Assembly: GCF_011684115.1 (NCBI RefSeq)
Contig: NZ_JAADJV010000003.1
Span: 495,711 to 559,710 of the forward strand
DNA from: Rahnella aceris
GTDB lineage: Bacteria; Pseudomonadota; Gammaproteobacteria; Enterobacterales; Enterobacteriaceae
Length of the DNA stretch: 64,000 nt
Direction of reading: 5' to 3'
Position numbers and translations under genes: made by a program. Shown piece after piece: positions 52,730 through 62,253 of this stretch. The number at the start of each line of letters is the position of its first letter. Positions within the stretch are counted from its first letter, which is position 1. The notes below the pieces were generated by a model that was not told where the DNA came from, did no database searches, and saw nothing but the letters and a program-made list of their open reading frames with translations.

Positions 52730-53610
52730 AGCGCCCCCACGGAACGTAAAACGTCAGCGATTTCCTGACGCGCGGCCTGATTTAATGGCACCTGCGGCGG
52801 CAACGGATCGCCGACCTCAAAACCCTGCAATTGCAGCGCGGCTTTAATACAACCGGCGATAGAATATTTGGCGAAGATTTCATTGATGCGCCACAGCGGA
52901 CGCTGCAACTCCATCGCCTTTTTCCAGTCGCCCTGCTTCGCGGCCTCATACAGCGCCAGACTTTGCTTCGGCACAATACAGGCCGGACCGGCCATCCAGC
53001 CCACGCCGCCAATCAGCATCACGCAGGCAGGAATGTGTGCCGATGCGGCAAATACCTGCATCCGCCCCTGCGTGCGTTCGATAATCGACAACAACCGGCC
53101 GGTATTGGTCGAGGCATCTTTAATATAGTTGATATTTTCCACGTGACTGAGCCGCTCGATGACAGGCAGGCTGAGATCAGAACGCTGGAACTGCGGATTG
53201 GTATACAGCACAACCGGCAGCTTTCCGGCTGCGGTCGCGATGGCACGAAAATAATCCTCGACGCCCTGTTCGGGCACCGGGAAATAGGCCTCGAGGATCG
53301 CCAGAATACCGTCGACACCCAGCGCGCCGTAGCGAGCGGTTTGCGCTACGGCGTCCTGAATGGTGGTGGCTGCGACACCGGCAATAACCGGAACGCGGCC
53401 TCGAGCGGCTTCAACGACAATTTTCACTATCTCCGTGCGTTGTTCTGCATTGAGATAAGCGAATTCACCTGTACTGCCGAGCGGCGTCAGACCATGCACC
53501 CCGCTGTTTATCAGGTGTTCGACCAGCGCTGTTAACACTGGTTTGTCTATCTGGCCGCCATCAGTGACCGGCGAAACCAGATAGGGATACACACCGCTAA
53601 AAGAAGTCAT
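52726..53610 (-). CDS. DapA/NanA-superfamily aldolase (dihydrodipicolinate synthase family)
   Basis: 294 residues, (beta/alpha)8 barrel. [10 protein letters not shown] near the N-terminus binds the pyruvate carboxylate; the catalytic Lys is in [10 protein letters not shown] and the helper Tyr in PVVLYTNP. Family members form or split pyruvate-derived aldols (N-acetylneuraminate, KDG, dihydrodipicolinate, trans-o-hydroxybenzylidenepyruvate). As a dapA of lysine synthesis it would not be in a catabolic operon, so a degradative role is more likely. Confidence 0.85.
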   Translation of the reverse strand: MTSFSGVYPYLVSPVTDGGQIDKPVLTALVEHLINSGVHGLTPLGSTGEFAYLNAEQRTEIVKIVVEAARGRVPVIAGVAATTIQDAVAQTARYGALGVDGILAILEAYFPVPEQGVEDYFRAIATAAGKLPVVLYTNPQFQRSDLSLPVIERLSHVENINYIKDASTNTGRLLSIIERTQGRMQVFAASAHIPACVMLIGGVGWMAGPACIVPKQSLALYEAAKQGDWKKAMELQRPLWRINEIFAKYSIAGCIKAALQLQGFEVGDPLPPQVPLNQAARQEIADVLRSVGAL

Positions 53611-53644
53611 AGCTTCTCTCTCTTTTAGTAAACTACTACCTTAG

Positions 53645-53668
53645 TACAGCCCTGGTGTTGGTGCTGTA
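53645..53668 (-). terminator. Small stem between the binding-protein gene and the rest of the operon
   Basis: TACAGC / GCTGTA stem with a CC/GG inner extension. It probably stabilises or attenuates the mRNA after the highly expressed binding-protein gene; no T run. Confidence 0.3.
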
Positions 53669-53703
53669 TTCCCGCCTGGGTTTGGTATGCACTTTGCGTT
53701 TAC

Positions 53704-55263
53704 TTACTGTTTCTTATGGACAAAGTACGGCAACGTATAGCCATCTGAGCGACCAACGTAGGTATAAGGTGTTTTCATCGCCCAGGTGTATGAAAGGAAC
53801 AACAGCGGAATGGTGCCTTCATCCTTCATCGCAATCTCTGTGGCGTGTTGCAGTAACTTTTCACGCTGGCCATCGTCGAGAGTTTCCCGCGCCTGCAGCA
53901 GTGTTTTATCAAATTCAGGGTTCGAGTAACGCCCGCGATTGCCTTGTCCGCCGTTCGGCCCGAAGGTTTCGAGCAATGGCCCCAGCACACCAGAGGCTTC
54001 ACCGGTTTCAATCGCCGCACCGCCCATAATCAGGCTGAAATCGCGTTTGGATGCACGGGAGAAATACACGCTGCCCGGCATGGTCACGACGTCAGTTTTA
54101 ATGCCAACGCGGCTGAACATCTGGCCGAGCGCCTGCGCAATTTTAGAATCGTTCGGATAACGGTCATTCGACGCATGGAACGTCAGCGTAAAACCATCCG
54201 GATAACCGGCCTGCGCCAGCAATTGTTTCGCTTTCACCGGATCGTAAACCGGTGCGGCAATCGACGGCGTATAGCCGAAGTAACCTTTCGGCACCAGTTG
54301 CGACGCCGGAACGCCCTGCCCGTCCATAATGCGATCCACAATCGCCTGACGGTTTATCGCCAGCGACATCGCCTCACGCACTTCACGTTTTTTCAGCGGA
54401 TTGCTGCCATCCGGCCCTTTGGCGAATGGCGACACATCGCGATCCTGATCCGGATGTAAATACAAAATACGGTTACCGGCGACAGATTCCAGATGCAGAC
54501 TGGCTTGTTTGCCCAGATCCCGCCCGTCTGCCGTCGGTACGCTTTCAATCATATCAACGTCGCCGGAACGCATTGCCGCCACACGGGCACTCGGGTTTTT
54601 GAACACGCGCAAGGTGACGTTATCCCATTGCGCTTTTCCACCCCAGTACTGATCGTTACGCGCCAGCACGACGTTATCGTCCGGTGTCCAGCTGACAAAT
54701 TTGAACGGGCCGGTACCGATGACATCTTTCCCTTCATTAAGGGTTTGCGATCCGACCGTCTCAAGCCGGGCCGGTAAAATAGCAACACGGCTTAAGTTGT
54801 TAAGTAATAATGGTGTTGGCGCTTTGGTGACAATTCTCACCGTTAAAGGATTCACTTCGGTGACGTCAGCGATATCGTTGACGTACGGCGTATAGGCGCT
54901 CGGGCTGTTTTTTGAGGCCAGCGCCACGCGTTTCACGCTGGCAATCACATCTTTGGCAGTGAAATCGCTGCCATCGTGGAATTTCACACCGGGACGCAGG
55001 GCAAATTCCCAGGTGGTGTCGTTGATGACTTTCCATGACACTGCAAGCGCTGGCGTTATGTGTTGTTTTTCGTCCTGATTCACCAGGCCGTCGAATATGT
55101 TGCGTGCCATCGCACTGTTGGCACCGCCGACGTAAAACTGCGGATCCATAGACGTGGTTGATGCGGCAAGGCCGATATTAAGATCAGCAGCCTGTACGGT
55201 CTGTAAAGCAAAAAGCGTGGCCAGTGCTGAGGAAAGCACTCCTGCCAAAACGGACTTTCTCAT
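53704..55263 (-). CDS. Peptide/nickel-type ABC substrate-binding protein
   Basis: 519 residues with an N-terminal signal peptide (KSVLAGVLSSALATLFALQTVQA) and no lipobox Cys, so it is a free periplasmic protein. SBP_bac_5 family pattern: ALAVSWKVINDTTWEFALRPGVKFHDGSDFTAKDV, TGPFKFVSWTPDDNVVLARNDQYWGG, KREVREAMSLAINRQAIVDRIM. First gene of the operon; it delivers a peptide-like, oligosaccharide or glycosidic ligand to the DppBC-like permeases. Confidence 0.9.
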   Translation of the reverse strand: MRKSVLAGVLSSALATLFALQTVQAADLNIGLAASTTSMDPQFYVGGANSAMARNIFDGLVNQDEKQHITPALAVSWKVINDTTWEFALRPGVKFHDGSDFTAKDVIASVKRVALASKNSPSAYTPYVNDIADVTEVNPLTVRIVTKAPTPLLLNNLSRVAILPARLETVGSQTLNEGKDVIGTGPFKFVSWTPDDNVVLARNDQYWGGKAQWDNVTLRVFKNPSARVAAMRSGDVDMIESVPTADGRDLGKQASLHLESVAGNRILYLHPDQDRDVSPFAKGPDGSNPLKKREVREAMSLAINRQAIVDRIMDGQGVPASQLVPKGYFGYTPSIAAPVYDPVKAKQLLAQAGYPDGFTLTFHASNDRYPNDSKIAQALGQMFSRVGIKTDVVTMPGSVYFSRASKRDFSLIMGGAAIETGEASGVLGPLLETFGPNGGQGNRGRYSNPEFDKTLLQARETLDDGQREKLLQHATEIAMKDEGTIPLLFLSYTWAMKTPYTYVGRSDGYTLPYFVHKKQ

Positions 55264-55367
55264 TCATTTAACCCTTAATTATTTTAGATTTTCAGGCAAT
55301 GTGTATCAGATCGTAAACTGGAGTCTAGGGGGTGGACTTCTGAATTGAAAATTGTATTTTGTGTTAC

Positions 55368-55390
55368 ATCCATAAACAAATGTTATGGAT
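55368..55390. promoter_or_regulatory. LysR-type operator between the divergent importer operon and its regulator
   Basis: Perfect 8-base arms ATCCATAA and TTATGGAT with a 7-base spacer, ending 13 bases before the LysR start codon. Confidence 0.6.
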
Positions 55391-55403
55391 CTTGAGGATG
55401 CAT

Positions 55404-56291
55404 ATGAAAATTAATCCCAGACAGGTAGAAGCTTTTCACAAGGTGATCCTTACCGGTGGCATGACCGCCGCCGCCAATATGATGAACATTACGCAGCCTG
55501 CGGTCAGCCGCTTGATCCGCGATTTCGAATATGCGGTTGATCTGAAGCTGTTTGACCGCGACGGACGCGGGTTGATCCCGCGCGACGATGCCATCAAGTT
55601 GTATCGTGAAGTCGAGCGTTTGTATCTCGGACTTGAACATATTTCACGTATCGCCGACGAAATACGTCATTCAAAAGGCAGCGTTTTGCGCATTGGCACG
55701 GTTGCGGCGCTTTCCGCGCTGTGCGTCGAACACATTTTGCCGCCGCTGATTGAGAGTATTGACGATATCTCGCTGTTTCTGGATATCGAAAGCACGACGC
55801 ACATCACCGATGTGGTGACCAGCAATCAGTACGACGTCGGGTTCATTTTCGGTAAGCCGGATGTGAAGGGGCTGGAAGCGGAAATGCTGGCGCGGGCCAA
55901 TGCCGTTGCCGTGATGTCACCACGTCACCCGCTGGCCAAACAGAATGTCGTCACCGCGATGGATCTGACGCGTTACCGCCCTATTATACCCGGGCGCAAA
56001 ACGCCGCTGCGTGAACAGCTCGATCAGGTGATGAGCCGCCTCGACTTATATATGAATAACCCGATTGAAACGTCGCTGAACAATTGTTGTGTGATGGCGG
56101 GGAATAATCTGGGTATCGGTGTGGTGGATTTCATCACGGCTCGCAGCCACAAAAGCGATATCGTGCTTAAGCCGTTTACGCCAGATATCAGCATCGCCTA
56201 TCTCGCCGTTTTCCCGCCGCAGATCCCGAAAAGCCGTCTGGTGGAACATATCACCAAAGAAATGAAGACATTAATTGAAGGCTATTTGTAA
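55404..56291 (+). CDS. LysR-family regulator of the importer operon
   Basis: 295 residues from ATG 55404 (GAGGA upstream). HTH: RQVEAFHKVILTGGMTAAANMMNITQPAVSRLIRDFE; effector domain starts at GSVLRIGTVAALSAL. Divergent from the ABC binding-protein gene with a palindrome between, so it is the probable local controller, sensing the imported compound. The frame open from 55359 covers the operator and was rejected. Confidence 0.9.
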   Translation: MKINPRQVEAFHKVILTGGMTAAANMMNITQPAVSRLIRDFEYAVDLKLFDRDGRGLIPRDDAIKLYREVERLYLGLEHISRIADEIRHSKGSVLRIGTVAALSALCVEHILPPLIESIDDISLFLDIESTTHITDVVTSNQYDVGFIFGKPDVKGLEAEMLARANAVAVMSPRHPLAKQNVVTAMDLTRYRPIIPGRKTPLREQLDQVMSRLDLYMNNPIETSLNNCCVMAGNNLGIGVVDFITARSHKSDIVLKPFTPDISIAYLAVFPPQIPKSRLVEHITKEMKTLIEGYL

Positions 56292-56688
56292 AACACCCCG
56301 TCAGGTTCGCCAAAATCGTACCAGTGAGTCCAACGTGTTCCCCTTCTCCCCTTTATGGTGAGAAGTCTGCGGACGGCTGGTACGTTTAATTAGATGAAAA
56401 ACGTATATCAAACACTTCAGTTATCAAAATAACGAATAAAACACTTTATTTTATTCTTTAAAATCAATGAATAAAATTTAACTGCATAAATAATAATCTA
56501 ATCTATAATAATTTACCTAATTTCAAACTCTTCGTTACACATTCACAACCTCGATGAGAAGTATTACTCTTTGCGCGAAATTGTTCTACTTGGTTCATTT
56601 AATAACGGGTGGTCATTAAGTGGTACCAGCTTTTCATCAACAGTTCTCTACAACCTATTTTCTACAAACCAATGCAGTGAGATAAATC
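56292..56688. other. 397-base intergenic region upstream of gcd
   Basis: Contains the nested hairpin at 56317-56384, then about 300 bases of strongly AT-rich sequence with no open frame. It should hold the gcd promoter; several TA-rich -10-like boxes occur but no -35 stands out. Confidence 0.5.
56317..56384 (+). other. Nested three-stem hairpin
   Basis: Outer stem CGTACCAG / CTGGTACG, middle stem GTCC / GGAC, inner stem CTTCTC / GAGAAG, all correctly nested. It lies just after the LysR gene. A weak T stretch (TTTAATT) follows, so it could be an imperfect terminator or a structured part of the gcd 5' region. Confidence 0.45.
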
Positions 56689-59166
56689 ATGCCAACAACA
56701 AATAACAAGTGGACGTGGCTCCTCTGGTTACTGAGTGCGCTGATGGTCGTCATCGGCCTGACACTCGGTATCGGTGGTGCGTACCTGGCCACATTAGGAG
56801 GAAGCGTTTACTTCCTGCTGATGGGTCTGGCGCTCATCGTTTCCGCCGTTTTGATTTTTAAAGGTAAGCCGTCAGGCGCATGGCTGTATGCCGTGGCCTT
56901 TGTGCTTTCTATTATCTGGGCTGTCTGGGACGCGGGCTTCACGTTCTGGCCGCTGTTCTCCCGCCTGTTCACTTTCGGCGTGCTGGCTTTCCTGGTGGCA
57001 CTGGCCTATCCGTTGCTTCAGGCACGCGCGGGCCTGGTGGTGCGTAAAGGGCCAGGCTTCTCGCTGGCGGCTGTTCTGGCCGTTGCGCTGATTGCCGCAT
57101 TCGGTAATACCTTCGTGCCGACGCCAATCATCAGCGCCGACAGCGATCAGGTGCCGGTGAAACCGGTAGATAAAGGTGCAGAGCAGAAGAACTGGGAAAA
57201 CTGGGGTAACACTACCGCTGGCGACCGTTTTGCTGCACTGGATCAGATCAACAAAACCAACGTGGATAAACTTCAGGTTGCGTGGATTGCCCATACCGGT
57301 GATATCCCGCAGAGCAACGGCTCCGGCGCTGAAGACCAGAACACGCCGCTGCAAATCGGTGACAAGCTGTTTGTGTGTACCGCTTACAGCAAAGTGATCG
57401 CCCTGAATGTGGATGACGGTAAAAAGCTGTGGTCTTACGATTCCAACTCCACCGCACCTAACTGGCAGCGTTGCCGCGGGCTGGGCTATTACGAGAACAG
57501 CGCCGCCCCACAGGCTGCGGCGGCACAACCTGCCGCTGTGCCTGCTGCTGAACCGGCAAGCCCGACCGCTGCTTCAGAAGCCGCCGCGCCTGCCACTAAC
57601 GCACCGCAAACGCCTGCTGCCACCGGCGGTACCGTCAGCGCCACCTGTGAACGTCGTCTGTTCCTGCCAACCATTGATGCCCGCCTGATTGCCATCAACG
57701 CCGACACCGGCAAGCCTTGCGCTGATTTCGGTGACAACGGCGTGGTGGATCTGAAAGTCGGCATGGGCGAAGTGAAACCTGGCTACTACCAGCAAACCTC
57801 TACCCCGCTGGTTGCGGGTAACGTGGTTGTCGTTGGCGGTCGCGTAGCGGATAACTTCTCTACCGGCGAACCTCCGGGCGTGGTGCGTGCATTCGACGTG
57901 CACACCGGCGCACTGGTGTGGGCATGGGATCCGGGTAATCCGAACATCACCAAACTGCCACCGGAAGGTCAGACTTATACCCGTGGTACGCCAAACGTCT
58001 GGTCGGCCATGTCCTACGATCCAAAACTGGGTCTGATTTACATGCCTACCGGTAACGCGACGCCAGACTTCTTCGGCGGCACGCGTACCGAGCTGGATGA
58101 CAAATACAGTTCTTCTGTTGTTGCGGTAGATGTGGCCACCGGTAAAGTCCGCTGGACCTTCCAGACCACCCATCACGATCTGTGGGACTTCGACCTGCCG
58201 TCTCAGCCGCTGCTGTATGACCTGCCGGACGGGAAAGGTGGCAGCACGCCGGTTCTGGTGCAGACCTCCAAACAAGGCATGATCTTCATGCTGAACCGCG
58301 AAACCGGCCAGCCGGTCGCCAAAGTGGAAAACCGCGAAGTACCGCAGGGTAATGTCCCTGGCGAACGCTACTCCAAAACGCAGCCTTTCTCTGTCGGTAT
58401 GCCAAACATCGGCAACCAGACGCTGAAAGAGTCTGATATGTGGGGCGCGACACCAATGGATCAGCTGCTGTGCCGCATCGAGTTTAAAGGCATGCGTCAT
58501 CAGGGCGTTTACACGCCTCCGGGTCTGGATCGTTCCCTGCAATTCCCGGGTTCTCTGGGCGGCATGAACTGGGGCAGCGTCTCGGTTGACCCGAACAACG
58601 CCATCATGTTCGTGAATGATATGCGTCTGGGTCTGGCGAACTACATGGTTCCGCGTGCCCAGGTTCCGACCGGCGCGAGCGGCATCGAGATGGGGTTGGT
58701 ACCGATGGACGGCACACCTTATGGCGCAGTCCGCGAGCGTTTCCTGTCTCCGCTGGGCATTCCTTGCCAGAAACCACCGTTCGGTACCATGTCTGCGGTG
58801 AACCTGAAAACCGGCAAAATCGTCTGGCAGGTGCCGGTCGGTACGGTGAAAGACACCGGTCCGCTGGGCATCAAAATGCGCATGCCAATGGAAGTCGGTA
58901 TGCCAACGCTGGGCGCGAGCCTGTCAACGCAATCCGGCCTGCTGTTCTTCGCCGGTACGCAGGATTTCTATCTGCGCGCGTTCGATACCGCAAACGGTAA
59001 AGAAATCTGGAAATCCCGTCTGCCGGTCGGCAGCCAGTCCGGCCCGATGACCTACGTTTCACCGAAAACCGGTAAACAGTACATCATCATCAGCGCCGGT
59101 GGCGCACGTCAGTCCGCAGAACGCGGCGACTACGTGATCGCCTACGCGCTGCCTGATCAGAAGTAA
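56689..59166 (+). CDS. gcd: Membrane-bound PQQ-dependent glucose dehydrogenase
   Basis: 825 residues. Five N-terminal membrane helices (residues ~10-135) carry the quinone-binding region; the periplasmic part is an eight-bladed beta-propeller with W-motifs (NWENWGNTTAGDRFAALDQI, TTHHDLWDFDLPSQPLL, GSLGGMNWGSVSVDP, TMSAVNLKTGKIVWQVP). It oxidises glucose to gluconolactone in the periplasm and reduces ubiquinone. An Ala/Pro-rich insert of about 45 residues (near residues 268-315) makes it longer than E. coli Gcd (796). PQQ synthesis genes are not in the window. Confidence 0.95.
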   Translation: MPTTNNKWTWLLWLLSALMVVIGLTLGIGGAYLATLGGSVYFLLMGLALIVSAVLIFKGKPSGAWLYAVAFVLSIIWAVWDAGFTFWPLFSRLFTFGVLAFLVALAYPLLQARAGLVVRKGPGFSLAAVLAVALIAAFGNTFVPTPIISADSDQVPVKPVDKGAEQKNWENWGNTTAGDRFAALDQINKTNVDKLQVAWIAHTGDIPQSNGSGAEDQNTPLQIGDKLFVCTAYSKVIALNVDDGKKLWSYDSNSTAPNWQRCRGLGYYENSAAPQAAAAQPAAVPAAEPASPTAASEAAAPATNAPQTPAATGGTVSATCERRLFLPTIDARLIAINADTGKPCADFGDNGVVDLKVGMGEVKPGYYQQTSTPLVAGNVVVVGGRVADNFSTGEPPGVVRAFDVHTGALVWAWDPGNPNITKLPPEGQTYTRGTPNVWSAMSYDPKLGLIYMPTGNATPDFFGGTRTELDDKYSSSVVAVDVATGKVRWTFQTTHHDLWDFDLPSQPLLYDLPDGKGGSTPVLVQTSKQGMIFMLNRETGQPVAKVENREVPQGNVPGERYSKTQPFSVGMPNIGNQTLKESDMWGATPMDQLLCRIEFKGMRHQGVYTPPGLDRSLQFPGSLGGMNWGSVSVDPNNAIMFVNDMRLGLANYMVPRAQVPTGASGIEMGLVPMDGTPYGAVRERFLSPLGIPCQKPPFGTMSAVNLKTGKIVWQVPVGTVKDTGPLGIKMRMPMEVGMPTLGASLSTQSGLLFFAGTQDFYLRAFDTANGKEIWKSRLPVGSQSGPMTYVSPKTGKQYIIISAGGARQSAERGDYVIAYALPDQK

Positions 59167-59185
59167 GATTTCGCAGTCAATGACA

Positions 59186-59217
59186 AAGCCCGCTGGTGCA
59201 GACCGGCGGGCTTTTTT
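59186..59217 (+). terminator. Rho-independent terminator of gcd
   Basis: Stem AAGCCCGCTGGT / ACCGGCGGGCTT, 4-base loop, run of T. Confidence 0.9.
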
Positions 59218-59359
59218 GTTGAACGTAACCCACAGATACCTTTAATGATGTTCCTGTCTTCACGACAGCAATGTTAAAACATACTAAACAAATAATTTGG
59301 GTTAAGGAGAGTGACGAGTATGATGCAACCATTACCCTTACTAACCAAAAGGAATTGGC

Positions 59360-61459
59360 ATGGAAATCATCGGAGACAACAGCGTTATCACCAGTGTTGC
59401 ACCCAAAGGTAAGGTTGTTTACTGCCGTGGTGAAACCCCCAGATTCTGGCTGGAACTGCAATTTGTCGATGAGAATAATCTCCCCGTTACCGGACTGAAG
59501 GTCACACTGGAATACCATCCGCTGGCATCCGCGCAAGACGTCGCGATGTGGAAAAAATATAGTAATCACCACTACGATCCCACACCACCACCTAATCCCC
59601 CTGCCGGAGTGACAGACAGCCAGGGACTGGTCAGGTTCGACGATTTGTCCTGGATAACGGTCGACGTAAAAGCAGACGCACAGCAGCTGGCCGACGAAAT
59701 GGAGCAGCGCCCGCTGGGACTTCGGCGCAATCCTAACAGCCAGCCGGTGAGCAAAAATGTCTTTCGTCGGGAAACGCGAGATAAAAGCTGGCGATCTGAC
59801 GTACAGGAAAAAGCCGAGGCCGCAGGACATATCCACCATTACGTGACCATCGGTGAACTTTGCGATCAGTTGCCTCACATTGAAGGCTGGGAGGAGAAGG
59901 AGCCACCGGAGTTTCATTTTCAGCAAGGGCGTTCGCTGAAAGGCACAGAGATAGCGTGTCAGGCGCTAAAGCAGCGGCACGTCATTGAAATCTGCCCGTT
60001 CCGGGCGTGGGTGCTGGCACTGCATGACACCACCGCGTTTGATCTTGCCAACAGCCTAAACCTCGGCATTATGGCTGACCTCGCCTATTCGGCTGAAGCG
60101 AAGAACAATACCATTGATTATTTCTTCCGGAATAAATGTCAGGATCTGTCTGCAATCCCGCAGTTTGCCGAATTCCCGTCTTATTACCACACGCTGGCCG
60201 TAGATGTCCCCTTCCGGGAACGTTATCTTGCACCTGTGTATCTGAATACGGGTGAGGGGTTAAATCCTGAGGGTGACACCAGGCTTTTTACAGTTGAGTG
60301 TGATACTCACATTATCGTTGCGTGGTGCGGTACGGACAGTTTGTTAAACGCTCTGACAGATATCTCCTTTGCGCCCAAAAAATGCCAGCCTGAGCTTGGT
60401 GGCGTGGGTCACATACACGGCGGTTTTTTGAAAGCCTACCAGCTAGCAAAACAAAGATTCGAGCTTAGATTTCAGAACGTAATCACTTCTCTAAATGAAG
60501 GGAGAGGCACGAAAAAACTTTTCATCTGTGGTCACAGTCTGGGCGGTGCGCTGGCCTTAACCTATGCTGCCGAGATGAAGAACAGCCGCCCTATTCTGTA
60601 TACTTTCGGTATGCCACGCACCTTCACTCGCGCAGCAGTGCTCGGACTGGACGCTGTAACTCATTACCGCCACGTCAATGATAACGATTCAGTCACCCAA
60701 ATTCCTCCCGATGCCGATGTAGACAATATTTTCTATGAGAAATGGGGGCCACTGGGCGACAAACTCGGCTTCGACTGGTCGGTGACAACACTTACCGGTT
60801 TGGGAGTGGCTGTTCGCGACCTGGCTTTTCAGTCCACAGGAATTTCCGATAAAAAAGATCCCTACTGGCATCACGGCAATACAGTGATATTTTTCCAGGC
60901 TCAGCAGTGCGTGATGCAATCCCGTCATCAGAACGTTCCGTGGATAGGCGGCGGAGGCAGCGATAATCCGGCACCCGGCGTGGTGAGCACCTGCCATAAG
61001 CAGTCGGTGAAACTCTTTCTGGTGCCCTCACTGAATGAAGAATGCCTTAATGCCACCGGCGAGCATCAGGCGAAGTTTATCGGGTGTCTGGATACCGTTA
61101 ACCTGAGAAAAACCTTCCCCAGAAACACTAATCCCGAACTGGACGGACTTTTGAGTAACCCTTCCAGCCATTCTATGGCACACCGCTACCTGCCTTATAT
61201 CCATAATCAGGTACTTGAGCTGGCAAATCCGGATCTTGAGATGGACCGGAAGGAGAAGCGGGCTGAGTTCAGGCAGGAGATTGAAGCAACTGCCAAAGGA
61301 AGTGCTAATCAGGATGAAGTACAGCGAAACCAGGAATTTATAGCGCTTCAGGATATGTTGCCGGTGGCACTAACCCGCACCCGCTCAGAAGATGTGGGCA
61401 AAAATGCCCTGCTACGTTTTGCTGCAGTTACGGAGGAAGAAGTTGAATTTTCTAAATAA
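59360..61459 (+). CDS. Class 3 lipase-like protein, probable type VI secretion antibacterial effector
   Basis: 699 residues, AAAGGAA ribosome site. N-terminal ~130 residues look like an Ig-/transthyretin-like beta domain (LELQFVDENNLPVTGLKVTLEYHP, GVTDSQGLVRFDDLSW). The catalytic domain is Lipase_3-like with nucleophile Ser393 in CGHSLGGALALTYAAEM, a likely oxyanion segment VAWCGTDS, and Asp/His further on (VNDNDSVTQIPPDAD; KDPYWHHGN). There is no signal peptide. A phospholipase made without a signal and followed by several lipoproteins is the arrangement of Tle-type T6SS effectors with periplasmic immunity proteins. No VgrG or PAAR is visible, so delivery is inferred. Confidence 0.75.
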   Translation: MEIIGDNSVITSVAPKGKVVYCRGETPRFWLELQFVDENNLPVTGLKVTLEYHPLASAQDVAMWKKYSNHHYDPTPPPNPPAGVTDSQGLVRFDDLSWITVDVKADAQQLADEMEQRPLGLRRNPNSQPVSKNVFRRETRDKSWRSDVQEKAEAAGHIHHYVTIGELCDQLPHIEGWEEKEPPEFHFQQGRSLKGTEIACQALKQRHVIEICPFRAWVLALHDTTAFDLANSLNLGIMADLAYSAEAKNNTIDYFFRNKCQDLSAIPQFAEFPSYYHTLAVDVPFRERYLAPVYLNTGEGLNPEGDTRLFTVECDTHIIVAWCGTDSLLNALTDISFAPKKCQPELGGVGHIHGGFLKAYQLAKQRFELRFQNVITSLNEGRGTKKLFICGHSLGGALALTYAAEMKNSRPILYTFGMPRTFTRAAVLGLDAVTHYRHVNDNDSVTQIPPDADVDNIFYEKWGPLGDKLGFDWSVTTLTGLGVAVRDLAFQSTGISDKKDPYWHHGNTVIFFQAQQCVMQSRHQNVPWIGGGGSDNPAPGVVSTCHKQSVKLFLVPSLNEECLNATGEHQAKFIGCLDTVNLRKTFPRNTNPELDGLLSNPSSHSMAHRYLPYIHNQVLELANPDLEMDRKEKRAEFRQEIEATAKGSANQDEVQRNQEFIALQDMLPVALTRTRSEDVGKNALLRFAAVTEEEVEFSK

Positions 61460-62213
61460 AACAGCCCTGTTGATGCCGACAGTATTTTTGCTTTCCGCCT
61501 GTTATGGCAAAACAGACCAGACGTTGTCACCGCCGGAAAATGCCCGGCGCGTGACCATAGTCGTCAGGGTTCCTGAAGGCATTACACTATTGCCATTGCA
61601 AATGCTTTACCGTTCTGAACGGTGCAAGACTAAAAGCTACAACTCGAGTAATGAAGCCTACGAAATTCGCGGATATAACGGTTTTATGCAGGCATTCCCC
61701 CCGCAGGAAAACAGTGATATCAGACAGCAGCGGATTGCCATTGATGGCGGCGGGCCATGTCAGTGGCAGCTTAATTCCATTAAAGTCAGCTTTAAATTTT
61801 CCAATGACAATCCTCTAGTACAAGGGAAGAAAATAATTACTACTAATTATATTTTTGATTTTGATGATTATGGCTTTAGTGATGGTTACGCCACCGGTGA
61901 AGCACAAATTACCAGTGGAAATCTTGAATTGAAAACAGATTTTTTTCCTATGGTTATTATAAATCAAATGTTCAATCAAATATCTATTGAGATGTTTGGT
62001 GGTGATACAAATTATGACAGATGGAGCCGACGTTACAAACTTCAAGATACTCAGAAAATAGCCATTGAACCGATATTACACTCTCAGAAAGAAGTATTAC
62101 TACAGGGTGATGAAGAACGTGGAGTCGGGATGATGATCACTTATCCCAATGGAAGCATTGAGCATGTACGCAAGATAAAGCCTGATTATGAAAAGCTACT
62201 ATCGATGAAATAG
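61443..62213 (+). CDS. Immunity-type lipoprotein, copy 1
   Basis: 256 residues, TTG start at 61443 with GGAGGA upstream, overlapping the lipase 3' end by 17 bases; the same RBS-TTG arrangement in copies 2-4 supports it. Signal peptide with lipobox LLSACYG. Mature part: conserved LYRSERCKTKSYNSSNEAYEI, AIDGGGPCQWQLNSIKVSF, YIFDFDDYGFSDGYATG, then a charged C-terminus. No known enzyme fold. Inferred role: outer- or inner-membrane-anchored inhibitor of the adjacent lipase. Confidence 0.75.
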   Translation: MNFLNKTALLMPTVFLLSACYGKTDQTLSPPENARRVTIVVRVPEGITLLPLQMLYRSERCKTKSYNSSNEAYEIRGYNGFMQAFPPQENSDIRQQRIAIDGGGPCQWQLNSIKVSFKFSNDNPLVQGKKIITTNYIFDFDDYGFSDGYATGEAQITSGNLELKTDFFPMVIINQMFNQISIEMFGGDTNYDRWSRRYKLQDTQKIAIEPILHSQKEVLLQGDEERGVGMMITYPNGSIEHVRKIKPDYEKLLSMK

Positions 62214-62253
62214 AAAGGGATTCTTTCGTTTTACATATTCAAGGAGGAAGAAG

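Noticed and set aside
52831..53535. 234-codon frame on the plus strand
   Set aside because: Antisense to the DapA-family gene, which has all catalytic residues.
52726..53610. Lysine-biosynthesis dapA
   Set aside because: Family and Lys/Tyr residues fit, but the operon is catabolic with an importer and nucleoside hydrolases, so the gene symbol was not assigned.
57574..58542. 322-codon frame on the minus strand
   Set aside because: Antisense to gcd; no recognisable domain.
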